Position numbers and translations under genes: made by a program | Notes under the pieces: model-generated | What the model saw: only the letters and a program-made list of their open reading frames with translations | What the model was told of the DNA's origin: nothing | Databases searched by the model: none | Assembly: GCA_902536385.1 (NCBI GenBank) | Contig: CACAWY010000004.1 | Span: forward strand, 54,068-118,067 | DNA length: 64,000 nt | Reading direction: 5' to 3' | From: an uncultured Pelagibacteraceae bacterium | GTDB taxonomy: Bacteria > Pseudomonadota > Alphaproteobacteria > Pelagibacterales > Pelagibacteraceae | Part shown: positions 43,754 to 52,284 of the stretch, piece by piece | Layout: every line of letters begins with the position of its first letter | Position numbering within the stretch: the stretch's first letter is position 1

Positions 43754-44094
43754 AAAAATATAAGATATCCAACTGCTATTAAAATTAAATATTCAATAAA
43801 TGTTTTAATCTTAAAAAGAGTGTTTTTATCTTGAAATTTGGTATTGATGAATAAAGTTAATCTAGAAAAAGCTAAGTGAACCAAAACAATACTCAAAGCT
43901 ATACCAAGTAAAGCATGGTAAAAGCTAAAATTTTTAATGCCATAAAAGCAAGCTGCGATAAACGTGAACCAGGATATATTGGTTACAAATAAAGTAATTA
44001 AAATACCTGATCCTTTTTTAAAAATACTTTGAGACTTAATGAAAGTATATGACCACAAAAGAGTGAATAAAAAACCTGCGTATTTAATTATCAT
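43750..44094 (-). CDS. Four-span membrane protein of unknown function
   Basis: The 114-residue product is almost entirely hydrophobic with about four membrane segments (residues 3-18, 28-50, 57-78 and 95-113). No catalytic motif or recognisable family is visible. It is divergent from ccdA across about 50 bases. Its end touches the phosphatase gene. Confidence 0.6.
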   Translation of the reverse strand: MIIKYAGFLFTLLWSYTFIKSQSIFKKGSGILITLFVTNISWFTFIAACFYGIKNFSFYHALLGIALSIVLVHLAFSRLTLFINTKFQDKNTLFKIKTFIEYLILIAVGYLIFF

Positions 44095-44144
44095 GGGCCA
44101 ATATTGTAATTGCGGTAGAGTTCAAAGGCAAATATAAACGTAAT

Positions 44145-44861
44145 ATGATCATTAAACTTGCGTTCGCTTTCGGGGCTGGATTTATAAGTTTTCTCACTCC
44201 TTGCGTACTCCCAATTATCCCAGGTTATATTTCTTATATTACTGGAAAAGATTTAGGAGAAATAGATAAAGACAAATCAATAGTTCTTACAAAAACTATT
44301 CTTTTTTCGTTGGGTTTCTCATTTGTTTTTATAACGCTTGGAGCCGCAGCCTCTGCAATAGGGAACGTACTTCTTTTCTTTTCTAATGAATTACGAATTA
44401 TTGCAGGAATAATAATTATCATTTTTTCATTACAAATGTTAGGTTTTCTAAATTTTTCTTTTTTAAATACTGAGAAAAGAATTCAAACTAATTCAAATTA
44501 TAAAGATAATTATGCATTTCCTTTTATAGTTGGCGCAGCTTTTGCATTTGGTTGGACACCTTGCATTGGTCCGGTTTTAGGATCTATAATTGCCTTATCT
44601 GCTACTGAAGCCACAATTAGTAAAGGAATTTTATTGTTATCATTTTATTCTTTAGGATTAGCTATTCCCTTTATTTTATCTGGTTATTACATGAGTAGAT
44701 TTATAAATACTAAAAAAGGTTTTGGTAAATATTATGGAACAATTACAAAATCTGGCGGAACTATTCTTTTAATTACTGGAGTCTTGATTACTACAAATTA
44801 TATTCAAGTCATAAGTTATTATATTTTGACGACCTTCCCAATTCTCGCTAAAATCGGTTAA
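44145..44861 (+). CDS. ccdA: Cytochrome c biogenesis protein CcdA (thiol electron carrier)
   Basis: CcdA passes electrons from cytoplasmic thioredoxin across the inner membrane to periplasmic thiol proteins. The 238-residue protein has six or so spans. The family's redox cysteines are in FLTPCVLPIIPGYISYI near residue 20 and GWTPCIGPVLGSIIA near 140. It lacks the flanking periplasmic domains of full DsbD. The rbsK-like gene follows with one base overlap. An exported MsrB is encoded close by and could be one of its clients. Confidence 0.93.
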   Translation: MIIKLAFAFGAGFISFLTPCVLPIIPGYISYITGKDLGEIDKDKSIVLTKTILFSLGFSFVFITLGAAASAIGNVLLFFSNELRIIAGIIIIIFSLQMLGFLNFSFLNTEKRIQTNSNYKDNYAFPFIVGAAFAFGWTPCIGPVLGSIIALSATEATISKGILLLSFYSLGLAIPFILSGYYMSRFINTKKGFGKYYGTITKSGGTILLITGVLITTNYIQVISYYILTTFPILAKIG

Positions 44862-45763
44862 TGAGCGAAATAACAGTCTTAGGAATTTTTGTTGCTGACA
44901 TAAGTTTTTCAGGACCTAAAATCCCATCAATAGGTGAAACTATTTTGGGAAAAAAATATAACGTAGGTCCAGGTGGAAAAGGTTGCAATCAAGCAATTGC
45001 TATCGCAAGACTAGGTGGAAGTACAAACTTTATTAGTAAAATTGGAAAAGATGCTTACGGAGAATTGGCTTTAAAAACTCTTGAAAAAAATAAAATTTCT
45101 ACAGAAAATTTAATACAAGATATTAATCAACAAACTGGTGTTGCTGGCATTTTAGTTGATCAAAATACCGGTAAAAATGCAATTAATGTTATTGTAGGTG
45201 CCCCTAATTCTTTAAAGATTAATGAAATTGAAAAACAAATTAACTTAATAAAAAGTTCTAAAATTTTCTTAACTCAACTTGAGGTACCAAAAGATGTTAC
45301 TTTACATTGTTTAAAAACTGCCAAAGCAAATGGATGTATTACTATTTTAAATCCTGCTCCGGCATCTGAAATCTCAAAAGAGTTTTATAATTACATCGAT
45401 TTTTTTACGCCTAATGAAAAAGAAGCAGAATTTTACACTGGTATTAAAATTACTAATGAAAAAGAAGCGAAGCAAGCAGCAGACAAACTCATTAATTTAG
45501 GAATAAAAAAAGCAATAATTACACTCGGAGAAAAAGGTTTATTTTACTCTGATGGAAAAGAGGAAATTTACTTAAAAGCCAATGCAGTTAAGGCCATTGA
45601 TACTACTGGAGCAGGAGATGCATTTAATGGAGGTTTAGCTTTTAGTTTATCTGAGGAGAAACCTATAAAAGAATGTTTAGAATTAGCAAATAAAGTCGCT
45701 GGAATATCTACAACTAAACTTGGAGCAGGAGATGCAATGCCCTTTATCCAGGATATAAAGTAA
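44861..45763 (+). CDS. rbsK: Ribokinase-like PfkB-family sugar kinase
   Basis: The 300-residue PfkB carbohydrate kinase has the N-terminal GPGGKGCNQAIAIARLGG motif near residue 35. The C-terminal catalytic motif is DTTGAGDAFNGGLAF near 248, with Asp as the base. The order and length fit ribokinase, which phosphorylates ribose (or a related nucleoside sugar). No ribose transporter is adjacent. It is coupled to ccdA by a one-base overlap and ends two bases from the convergent msrB. Confidence 0.85.
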   Translation: MSEITVLGIFVADISFSGPKIPSIGETILGKKYNVGPGGKGCNQAIAIARLGGSTNFISKIGKDAYGELALKTLEKNKISTENLIQDINQQTGVAGILVDQNTGKNAINVIVGAPNSLKINEIEKQINLIKSSKIFLTQLEVPKDVTLHCLKTAKANGCITILNPAPASEISKEFYNYIDFFTPNEKEAEFYTGIKITNEKEAKQAADKLINLGIKKAIITLGEKGLFYSDGKEEIYLKANAVKAIDTTGAGDAFNGGLAFSLSEEKPIKECLELANKVAGISTTKLGAGDAMPFIQDIK

Positions 45764-45765
45764 TT

Positions 45766-46218
45766 TTATTCAGGTCTAAAAATTAAACAAAGACCATTAT
45801 TACAAAATCTTTTACCACTTTTAGTTGGTCCATCGTTAAAGACATGTCCATGATGCGCACCACATTTTGCACAATGATATTCTATTCTTTTCATACCAAA
45901 TTTATAATCTATCTTAGTTTTAAATGCTCCAGGCAAAGCCTCAGAAAATGATGGCCAACCAGTACCACTATCGAATTTATTAGTAGAAGCAAAAAGTTTA
46001 TTTCCACAATTAGCGCAATGATAAAAACCCTTTCTATTTTCCCTAAGTAAATCACTGGAAAAGGGCCTTTCTGTTCCCTCTTTAAACATTATTTCTTTTT
46101 GTTTTTTTGTAAGGTTTTTATTGATAATTTTTTTTGTATTAGCAAATAGCGAGCTAAAAGGAAAAAATAAAGATGAAAAGATTGATAGGCTTATAAATTT
46201 TAAAAAATTTCTTTTCAT
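45766..46218 (-). CDS. msrB: Exported MsrB-type methionine sulfoxide reductase
   Basis: The 150-residue protein has an MsrB domain preceded by an apparent signal sequence (FLKFISLSIFSSLFFPFSSLFA, residues 5-26). The zinc cysteines are in CANCG and CAKCG. The active-site region is GTGWPSFSEALPG and the catalytic Cys is in RFCNNG. It would protect periplasmic proteins, with electrons perhaps via CcdA. It overlaps grxC by 4 bases. The region is AT-rich, so the N-terminus might instead be a membrane anchor. Confidence 0.88.
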   Translation of the reverse strand: MKRNFLKFISLSIFSSLFFPFSSLFANTKKIINKNLTKKQKEIMFKEGTERPFSSDLLRENRKGFYHCANCGNKLFASTNKFDSGTGWPSFSEALPGAFKTKIDYKFGMKRIEYHCAKCGAHHGHVFNDGPTKSGKRFCNNGLCLIFRPE

Positions 46219-46475
46219 TCACCATTTATAATTTTGTCTAGATCACCATTTCTATTTGCTTCTTGGAGTTTATCATTTCCACCAATATAATGATCACCGA
46301 TAAAAATTTGAGGAATAGTTCTCGCACCATTTGTTCTTTGTAACATTTCTTTAGCATTTGCTGGATCTGCCCAAATATCAATTTCCTCTATTTCCACATT
46401 TTTTGTTTTTAATAGAGCTTTTGCTGCACTGCAGTAAGGGCAAGGATCTCCGGAATACATTGTTACTTTTTTCAT
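46215..46475 (-). CDS. grxC: Glutaredoxin (GrxC type)
   Basis: This 86-residue dithiol glutaredoxin has the active site CPYC at residues 11-14 (GDPCPYCSAAKALL). The glutathione-binding TIPQIFIGDHYIGGNDKL follows near residue 54. It reduces protein disulfides and mixed disulfides using glutathione made by the gshAB products encoded about 6 kb away. It lies between the TIGR03643-type gene (2-base spacing) and exported msrB (4-base overlap). Confidence 0.95.
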   Translation of the reverse strand: MKKVTMYSGDPCPYCSAAKALLKTKNVEIEEIDIWADPANAKEMLQRTNGARTIPQIFIGDHYIGGNDKLQEANRNGDLDKIINGE

Positions 46476-46477
46476 AT

Positions 46478-46774
46478 TTAATATATATCAGATATTTTTA
46501 TTTTTTCTCTGAGCTTTTTTCGCTCAAGTTGGAATTTTTTTCTATGTTTGATACTTGTATTGTGAACTCTTTTTCTCCACAAACGAAACGAGCCTGGTTT
46601 TAAATTTTTTCTCATTATCTTAATAACTTGAGACTCATTTTTTCCAGTTTTTTCTTTTATTTCTTCAAATGTAATCCTATCAGCCCATGCAGCCCAAATA
46701 ATCCAATTATCATCCTTTTCTTTTGGTTCAGCATTTTTAACTCTTGTTTGAGGGATAAAACTTTTTTTCTTCAT
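46478..46774 (-). CDS. TIGR03643-like small conserved protein
   Basis: The ORF track opens at 46810. I prefer the internal ATG at 46774 (MKKKSFIPQTR), giving 98 residues, because it leaves room for the divergent lysE promoter. The core DDNWIIWAAWADRITFEEIKEKTG and IMRKNLKPGSFRLWRKRV match the small TIGR03643-type family, which looks like a helix-turn-helix followed by a basic tail. The function is unknown. It seems to head the operon with grxC and msrB. Confidence 0.7.
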   Translation of the reverse strand: MKKKSFIPQTRVKNAEPKEKDDNWIIWAAWADRITFEEIKEKTGKNESQVIKIMRKNLKPGSFRLWRKRVHNTSIKHRKKFQLERKKLREKIKISDIY

Positions 46775-46800
46775 AAAATTATATATAGTGACTTTATCAA

Positions 46801-47415
46801 ATGTTTCCAACAGACTATATAATATTTTTACAAATCATTTTATTTTTATTTATTTCTCCTGGTCCGCCTAGAGTGGTAATAGTTTCACACACGTTAAATT
46901 ATGGATTAAATAGATCTGTCTGGACTGCTTTTGGAGACATATCTGCAAATACTATCCAAGCTATTTTAGTAGTTTTTTTGATTGGTTCATTTTTAAGTGA
47001 TAACCCTCAAGTTCTTTATTATTTAAAATGGGCAGGGATATTCTATATTGTTTATTTAGCCTATGATACTTTTACTTCTAAAATTAGAAGTTTTAATTCT
47101 AAAGACCAAAATTTAAAATCACCACTCTCGTTTTATAAAGACGGATTATTAGTTGCAGGTTTAAGCCCAAAAGCAATTTTATTTTTTGGAACAATTTTTC
47201 CAACTTTCATAAATTTTGGTTCAAATATCATTTCACAGTTTTTAATATTATTGATTACATATGTAGTTTTAGATTTTTTAACATTAATGATTTATGGATT
47301 AGCAGCTGAAAAAATTTCAGTATGGTTAAGAACTAAACCAAAGCTATTAAATACAATTTCTGCGTGTGTTCTTCTAATTTTAGCAGTTTACATCGCTGCG
47401 ACACAGAATTTTTAA
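46801..47415 (+). CDS. LysE/RhtB-family amino acid exporter
   Basis: The 204-residue protein has about six membrane spans. The family signature at the N-terminus is LFLFISPGPPRVVIVSHTLNYG near residues 15-36, with G-P-P in place of the usual GPn. The mid-span GLSPKAILFFGTIFP near 120-134 is also typical. Substrates of the family are lysine, homoserine or threonine, and cannot be told here. It is divergent from the TIGR03643-like gene with a very short spacer. Confidence 0.9.
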   Translation: MFPTDYIIFLQIILFLFISPGPPRVVIVSHTLNYGLNRSVWTAFGDISANTIQAILVVFLIGSFLSDNPQVLYYLKWAGIFYIVYLAYDTFTSKIRSFNSKDQNLKSPLSFYKDGLLVAGLSPKAILFFGTIFPTFINFGSNIISQFLILLITYVVLDFLTLMIYGLAAEKISVWLRTKPKLLNTISACVLLILAVYIAATQNF

Positions 47416-47428
47416 TCAATTCTAACTG

Positions 47429-47457
47429 TTGTCAAAATCTCTATTTCTTGTTTTAAT
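47429..47457 (+). promoter_or_regulatory. Candidate promoter for the livKHMGF operon
   Basis: TTGTCA (47429-47434), a 17-base spacer and TTTAAT (47452-47457). A TTAATTAATTAATTAAT leader and a good ribosome binding site (AAGAAGGGAAA) follow. The same layout (TTGACT-17-TTTAAT) precedes tctC. Confidence 0.5.
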
Positions 47458-47500
47458 TATTTAATTTTTAATTAATTAATTAATAACAAGAAGGGAAATA

Positions 47501-48742
47501 ATGAATAAAATAGCAAAACTATTTGTTACATTTATTTCAGCAATAACTTTAGCACTTGTATCTTTCACTTCTTCTTTTGCAAAAGTAGAAGGCGAGTACA
47601 TTGTGTTAGGTTCTGCAATATCTCTTACAGGCAAATACTCTTCAAATGGAGTTCATACTCAAAATGGTTATAACATGGCCGTTGACAGAATTAACAAAAT
47701 GGGTGGAGTAGAAGTACAAGGTAAGAAATATAAGTTTGAGATCATTTACTATGATGATGAGTCAAACCCAAAAAGAGCCGCTCAGTTAGCTGAAAGACTA
47801 ATTAAACAAGATGGCGTTCATTACATGCTTGGACCATACAGTTCAGGTTTAACGAAAGCCATTGCACCAGTAACCGAGAAATATAAAATTCCTATGGTTG
47901 AAGCGAATGGTGCATCTAGATCTTTATTTACAAAAGGATATAAATATTTGTTTGCGGTGTTATCACCAGCTAACCAATACCTTGAAGTAGCTATTGATTT
48001 AGCGGTAGAGAAAAACGGTGGCAAAGGAGTACGAATTGCTCAAGCATTTGAACAAGATGCTTTCTCACAAGACGTGAGACTTGGTATTTTAGATGCAGCG
48101 AAAAGAACTGGATCTGAAATCATCATCGATGACAAACTACCAAAAGAACTTAACGATATGGCAGCTACATTAGCAAAAGTAAAAGCTACTAAGCCAGATG
48201 TGCTTGTTGTATCAGGTCACACAAAAGGTGCATTAACTGCAATCAGACAAATATCTGAGATGAAAGTTGATGTTCCTATGCTAGCAATGACACACTGCGA
48301 TGCCGCAAAACTTTCTAAACAACATGGAAAGAAATCAGAGTACGCGTTATGCGCTTCTCAATGGCACAAAAATTTATCTTACAAAGATAAGTTTTTTGGC
48401 GGTGGTAAAAAATACGCTAGAGACTTCCAAAAAGAATTTGGATATGACCCGCCATATCAATCAGCAGAGTCTTCTGCAGCATTGTTAGTATTTAAAGATG
48501 CGTTCGAAAGAGCAAATTCTTTTGATAGAGATGCAGTTAGAGATGCGCTAGTTGATACAGAAATGCAAACTTTCTATGGAAATATTAAATTTGGACCTGG
48601 TGGCCAAAACGTTGCTAAGCCAATGATATTGTTCCAAGTAAGATGTAAAGGCGATGATTGTGAGAATAGAGTAGTAGCTCCTACAAAATGGGCTTCTGAT
48701 AAGTTCTATCATCCAATCCCGAAATGGTCTGAAAGAAGCTAA
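47501..48742 (+). CDS. livK: Branched-chain amino acid/amide-type ABC transporter substrate-binding protein
   Basis: The 413-residue periplasmic binding protein has a signal peptide (LFVTFISAITLALVSFTSSFA). The type I fold of LivJ/AmiC proteins is shown by VLGSAISLTGKYSSNGVHTQNGY and LAERLIKQDGVHYMLGPYSSG. The C-terminal part has the family's QSAESSAALLVFKDAFERA. The ligand is not certain; amino acids, amides or urea are all bound by close relatives. The permease and ATPase genes follow after a strong hairpin. Confidence 0.9.
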   Translation: MNKIAKLFVTFISAITLALVSFTSSFAKVEGEYIVLGSAISLTGKYSSNGVHTQNGYNMAVDRINKMGGVEVQGKKYKFEIIYYDDESNPKRAAQLAERLIKQDGVHYMLGPYSSGLTKAIAPVTEKYKIPMVEANGASRSLFTKGYKYLFAVLSPANQYLEVAIDLAVEKNGGKGVRIAQAFEQDAFSQDVRLGILDAAKRTGSEIIIDDKLPKELNDMAATLAKVKATKPDVLVVSGHTKGALTAIRQISEMKVDVPMLAMTHCDAAKLSKQHGKKSEYALCASQWHKNLSYKDKFFGGGKKYARDFQKEFGYDPPYQSAESSAALLVFKDAFERANSFDRDAVRDALVDTEMQTFYGNIKFGPGGQNVAKPMILFQVRCKGDDCENRVVAPTKWASDKFYHPIPKWSERS

Positions 48743-48759
48743 TAACTTCTGAATAATTT

Positions 48760-48793
48760 GAAAAGCCCCTAGTTTTCTAGGGGCTTTTCTTTT
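48760..48793 (+). terminator. Strong hairpin/terminator between livK and livH
   Basis: A perfect 13-base stem, GAAAAGCCCCTAG and CTAGGGGCTTTTC, encloses TTTT and is followed by TTTTAT. It lies 17 bases after the livK stop and 20 bases before livH. It would end most transcripts after livK and protect that mRNA, leaving lower expression of the permease genes. Confidence 0.85.
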
Positions 48794-48809
48794 ATAAGTT
48801 TTAAAATTT

Positions 48810-49703
48810 ATGGACTTTCTTATTTTTAAAGCTCCAATGTTAATGGTCCAAGCCTCTTTGGACGGAATTCTTTTAGGAATTTTATTTGCACTAATTGCTT
48901 ATGGTATGGCTCTTCAGTGGGGAGTGATGAATATAATCAATATTGCACAAGGTGATTTAGTTATTCTTGGAGGTTATATAGCATACACTATTTATCTTTG
49001 GGGAATTCATCCAGCATGGGGAGTTATCATTTCTCCAATTATAATGTTTTTTGTTGGATGGGGACTTTACAAACTCGTGATTAATAAAGTTGTGGACCGA
49101 GATTTATTTATTTCAATTTTAGCAACTTTTGGTATCGCCATTGTATTCCAGCAATTAATGAATTTTATTTTTGGTGCAGATGTAGTTGTTGCACAGTCTG
49201 AATACGGAACAACAATGTTATTTGATAATTCAGTAACCCTACCAAATTCAAAAATATTCTCAGCTTTTATAAGTGTTCTGTATGCTGTAGCTTTGGTCAT
49301 TTATATGAAAAAATCTAGGCTTGGACGAGCTATAAGAGCTACAGCACAAAATGCTAGGGCTGCAAAAATTTTAGGTGTAGATACAGAAAAAGTTTATGCT
49401 GCAACTTTTGGTATTAATGCTGCGCTATGTGGAATTGCAGGGGCTTTAATTTCAATAACTCTAACACTTCACCCTTATGTAGGGCTTCCATATACAGTAA
49501 GATCTTTTATGATAGTTATCGTTGCTGGACTTGGAAACTTACCTGCAGTAGCGGTTTCAGGTATGGGGCTAGGTCTTTTTGAGGAATTTGCTGATTACAT
49601 TTTAGGAACAGAATTTAGAATTGGAGCAGTATTTTTACTACTAGTCTTAATTTTAGTTTACAGAAGATTTAAACTCTCAAAAAAAAGGGAATATTTAAAA
49701 TAA
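48810..49703 (+). CDS. livH: Branched-chain amino acid ABC permease LivH type
   Basis: The 297-residue inner-membrane protein has about eight spans. LivH signatures include LFALIAYGMALQWGVMNIINIAQGDLVILGGYIAY near residues 25-60 and GRAIRATAQNARAAKILGVDTEKVYAATFGINA near 170-200 (the EAA-like coupling loop). It partners LivM and the two ATPases. It is followed without a gap by livM. Confidence 0.95.
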   Translation: MDFLIFKAPMLMVQASLDGILLGILFALIAYGMALQWGVMNIINIAQGDLVILGGYIAYTIYLWGIHPAWGVIISPIIMFFVGWGLYKLVINKVVDRDLFISILATFGIAIVFQQLMNFIFGADVVVAQSEYGTTMLFDNSVTLPNSKIFSAFISVLYAVALVIYMKKSRLGRAIRATAQNARAAKILGVDTEKVYAATFGINAALCGIAGALISITLTLHPYVGLPYTVRSFMIVIVAGLGNLPAVAVSGMGLGLFEEFADYILGTEFRIGAVFLLLVLILVYRRFKLSKKREYLK

Positions 49704-50768
49704 ATGGAAAAAGTAAAACAAAAAGATTTAATACTATACTCTGGTTTAATCATTTTAGGTTTAGCCGCTCCTTATTTATTCTCTGCTTTTAAAGTTCAGC
49801 TTACGTATCTTTGCGTCTTGATTGTTCTAGCAATGACTTGGAACTTACAAGGTGGTGAAATGGGCTATAACACATTTGGAAATATTCTTTTCTATGGTCT
49901 TGGAATGTATTTAACCGCCTCAGTTCAAGTAGGTATGTTTTTCCCGTTAGCTGAGTGGACTGAAAGTGGTGGAGAAAAAACGTTTGTCCATACTACAGCG
50001 CAATATTTTCAAGGAATAGGAGTAGGATTATTAGTTTCAGCAATTATCCCTGCAATTATTGCAGGAGCTATAGGTTATGCTATTTTAGGATTGAGAGGTC
50101 ATTACTTTGCGATTTGTACTTTAGGTTTAGGTATCGCGGCAGGTGAAATAGCTGGAGGAATAGAAATAATTGGAGCTGGCCAAGGTTTCACCACACCACC
50201 TTTTCCTGCTGAAATAGTTGATACTGAAGCTAGAGGAAAATTTTTCTATTTTTTAAGTTTTGCATTACTAGTTGGAACATTTATTTTTGTTAAATACATT
50301 TACGGTTCTAGATTTAGATTAATTCTAAACGCAATAAGAGATAATGAGGATAAAGCAGAAGCAATGGGTATTCAAACTATGAAATATAAAATTGTAGGTT
50401 GGATGTGTTCAGCCTTCTTCTGTGGTCTTGCAGGTGGAATTATGGGTGGATTAATCGGATATATAGACTCAACTGATGTTGCATTTGATGGAAGAGAGAT
50501 GGGAGTATTTATGGTTCTCATGGCAATACTTGGCGGTAAAGGAACTTTATGGGGACCAGTAATTGGTGCAACTTTATTTCATTTTTTCAAAGAAGGACTA
50601 TGGACGTTAATATTAGGCTGGCAATATGTTGCGCTGGGAATTTTAATTGTTGTAATCGTAGTTTATTTCCCAGAAGGATTAATGGGTTGGTTGCGAGAAA
50701 AATATCCTGAAAGATTTGGTGAAGTGATAGATGAAAAAGATCGTAAAGCACAGGTGGAATTAAAATGA
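49704..50768 (+). CDS. livM: Branched-chain amino acid ABC permease LivM type
   Basis: The 354-residue permease is the second membrane subunit of the system. It shows ALAMTWNLQGGEMGYNTFGNILFYGLGMYL-like order near residues 42-72, GLRGHYFAICTLGLGIAAGEI near 130, and ILNAIRDNEDKAEAMGIQTMKYKIVGWM (coupling loop) near 210. The second residue block has more inserted residues than typical LivM. It overlaps livG by 4 bases. Confidence 0.95.
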   Translation: MEKVKQKDLILYSGLIILGLAAPYLFSAFKVQLTYLCVLIVLAMTWNLQGGEMGYNTFGNILFYGLGMYLTASVQVGMFFPLAEWTESGGEKTFVHTTAQYFQGIGVGLLVSAIIPAIIAGAIGYAILGLRGHYFAICTLGLGIAAGEIAGGIEIIGAGQGFTTPPFPAEIVDTEARGKFFYFLSFALLVGTFIFVKYIYGSRFRLILNAIRDNEDKAEAMGIQTMKYKIVGWMCSAFFCGLAGGIMGGLIGYIDSTDVAFDGREMGVFMVLMAILGGKGTLWGPVIGATLFHFFKEGLWTLILGWQYVALGILIVVIVVYFPEGLMGWLREKYPERFGEVIDEKDRKAQVELK

Positions 50769-51499
50769 GTATTTTACAAGTTAAAAATGTAAGTAAATCT
50801 TTTGGCGGTGTTCAAGCTAACGTAGATATTTCTGTTTCGGTAGAACAGGGTGCTATAGTTGGTTTAATAGGACCTAATGGTTCAGGTAAAACTACTCTAT
50901 TTAATTCTATTGTTGGAACTCATCCGATTGATAAAGGATCAATTGTTTTTGACAATACAGAAGTTTCCGAAATGCCTGTACCAGCAGTTGCCAAACTTGG
51001 TTTGTTAAGAACCTTTCAACAAACAAGAATTTATTCAAAACTTAATTGTGTAGAAAACATGCTTATAAGTCACAAAGCAAGTGACTCTGGTTTTATTTTT
51101 GCAAAAGTACCTGTTGAACTTACTGAGAAAGCAGAAAATATTTTAAACTTTGTAGGTCTTTATCAAAAAAGAAATTTGAGAGCAGGTGATTTATCCTTTG
51201 GGCAGCAAAAATTACTAGAATTAGCAATGGCTTTGATGAATGAGCCTAAAATGCTTTTATTAGACGAGCCTACAGCTGGAATTAATCCAACTTTAATTAA
51301 CGGAATTATAGATAGATTAATTAAAATAAATAAAGATTACGGAATTACTTTATTAGTAATAGAGCACAATATGAAAGTAATTATGAGTTTAGCACAAAGA
51401 ATCTTCTGTTTAGCACACGGTAAAATGTTAGCAGAGGGTTCTCCAGATCAAATTAAGAATGATAAGCGAGTTGTTGATGCTTATTTAGGGGCACAATAA
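50765..51499 (+). CDS. livG: ABC transporter ATPase LivG type
   Basis: The 244-residue ATPase has Walker A GLIGPNGSGKTTLFN near residue 34, LRTFQQTRIYSKLNCVENML, the signature LSFGQQKLLELAMALM, and Walker B MLLLDEPTAGINP. The LivG family replaces the usual LSGGQ with LSFGQQ/LSYGQQ, as here. It is coupled to livF by a one-base overlap and powers uptake with it. Confidence 0.96.
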   Translation: MSILQVKNVSKSFGGVQANVDISVSVEQGAIVGLIGPNGSGKTTLFNSIVGTHPIDKGSIVFDNTEVSEMPVPAVAKLGLLRTFQQTRIYSKLNCVENMLISHKASDSGFIFAKVPVELTEKAENILNFVGLYQKRNLRAGDLSFGQQKLLELAMALMNEPKMLLLDEPTAGINPTLINGIIDRLIKINKDYGITLLVIEHNMKVIMSLAQRIFCLAHGKMLAEGSPDQIKNDKRVVDAYLGAQ

Positions 51500-52284
51500 T
51501 GGCAAATCAATACGATGTTTTAGGTAAAGCACCTGGTCTAGAAGATTTAAATAAATTATCTCCTAATAATGTTCACCTAACCATAAGAGGCTTAAATGCT
51601 GGCTATGGAAAAATGGAGATACTACATAATTTTGATTTAACAGTCAGTAAGGCTCAATCGTTATGTTTAATAGGACCTAATGGTGCAGGAAAGTCTACAA
51701 TTCTTCATTCTATTTATGGTTTCACAAATATTTTTGATGGAAAAATTGAATTAGAAGGAAATGAAATTACCACATTAACGCCTGCACAGAAACTTAGTAA
51801 GGTGGGTATAGCTTATATCTTACAGGATAACTCAGTATTTCCTGATATGACAGTTGAGGAAAATCTTTTAATGGGTGGATACATTAAAGATAAACAGGAC
51901 GAAGCTTACGAGGAAGCTGAGAGAATTTTTCAAAAATATGAGAGATTAAGAAATAGAAGAAATCAACCTGCAAAAGTTTTATCAGGTGGTGAGAGAAGAT
52001 TATTAGAAATTTCAAGAGCGTTAGTTATGAAGCCATCAGTTTTATTAGTAGATGAACCATCAATAGGTTTAGAGCCAAAATATATAAATATGGTTTTTGA
52101 AATTTTAGAAGATCTTCAAAAAGCAGAGAAGAAAACAATTATATTAGTAGAGCAGAATGCTAAAAAAGGTTTAGAGTTTTCAGATATAGGTTATGTTTTA
52201 GTATCAGGGCAAACTGCAATTGCAGGAAAAGGAGATGATCTTTTAAAAAATCCAGACGTAGGAAGACTATTCCTTGGTGGATGA
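51499..52284 (+). CDS. livF: ABC transporter ATPase LivF type
   Basis: The 261-residue ATPase has Walker A LIGPNGAGKSTILHS near residue 54, YILQDNSVFPDMTVEENLLMGGYI, the signature LSGGERRLLEISRALV and Walker B LLVDEPSIGLEP. The N-terminus is about 25 residues longer than usual LivF. It is followed by azlC with a 4-base overlap, so the AzlCD pair is part of this operon. Confidence 0.96.
   Translation: MANQYDVLGKAPGLEDLNKLSPNNVHLTIRGLNAGYGKMEILHNFDLTVSKAQSLCLIGPNGAGKSTILHSIYGFTNIFDGKIELEGNEITTLTPAQKLSKVGIAYILQDNSVFPDMTVEENLLMGGYIKDKQDEAYEEAERIFQKYERLRNRRNQPAKVLSGGERRLLEISRALVMKPSVLLVDEPSIGLEPKYINMVFEILEDLQKAEKKTIILVEQNAKKGLEFSDIGYVLVSGQTAIAGKGDDLLKNPDVGRLFLGG

Noticed and set aside
46478-46810. 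The longer start at 46810 for the TIGR03643-like gene
   Set aside because: It would overlap the lysE start by 10 bases and adds 12 residues of non-conserved sequence; the internal ATG at 46774 fits the family better.
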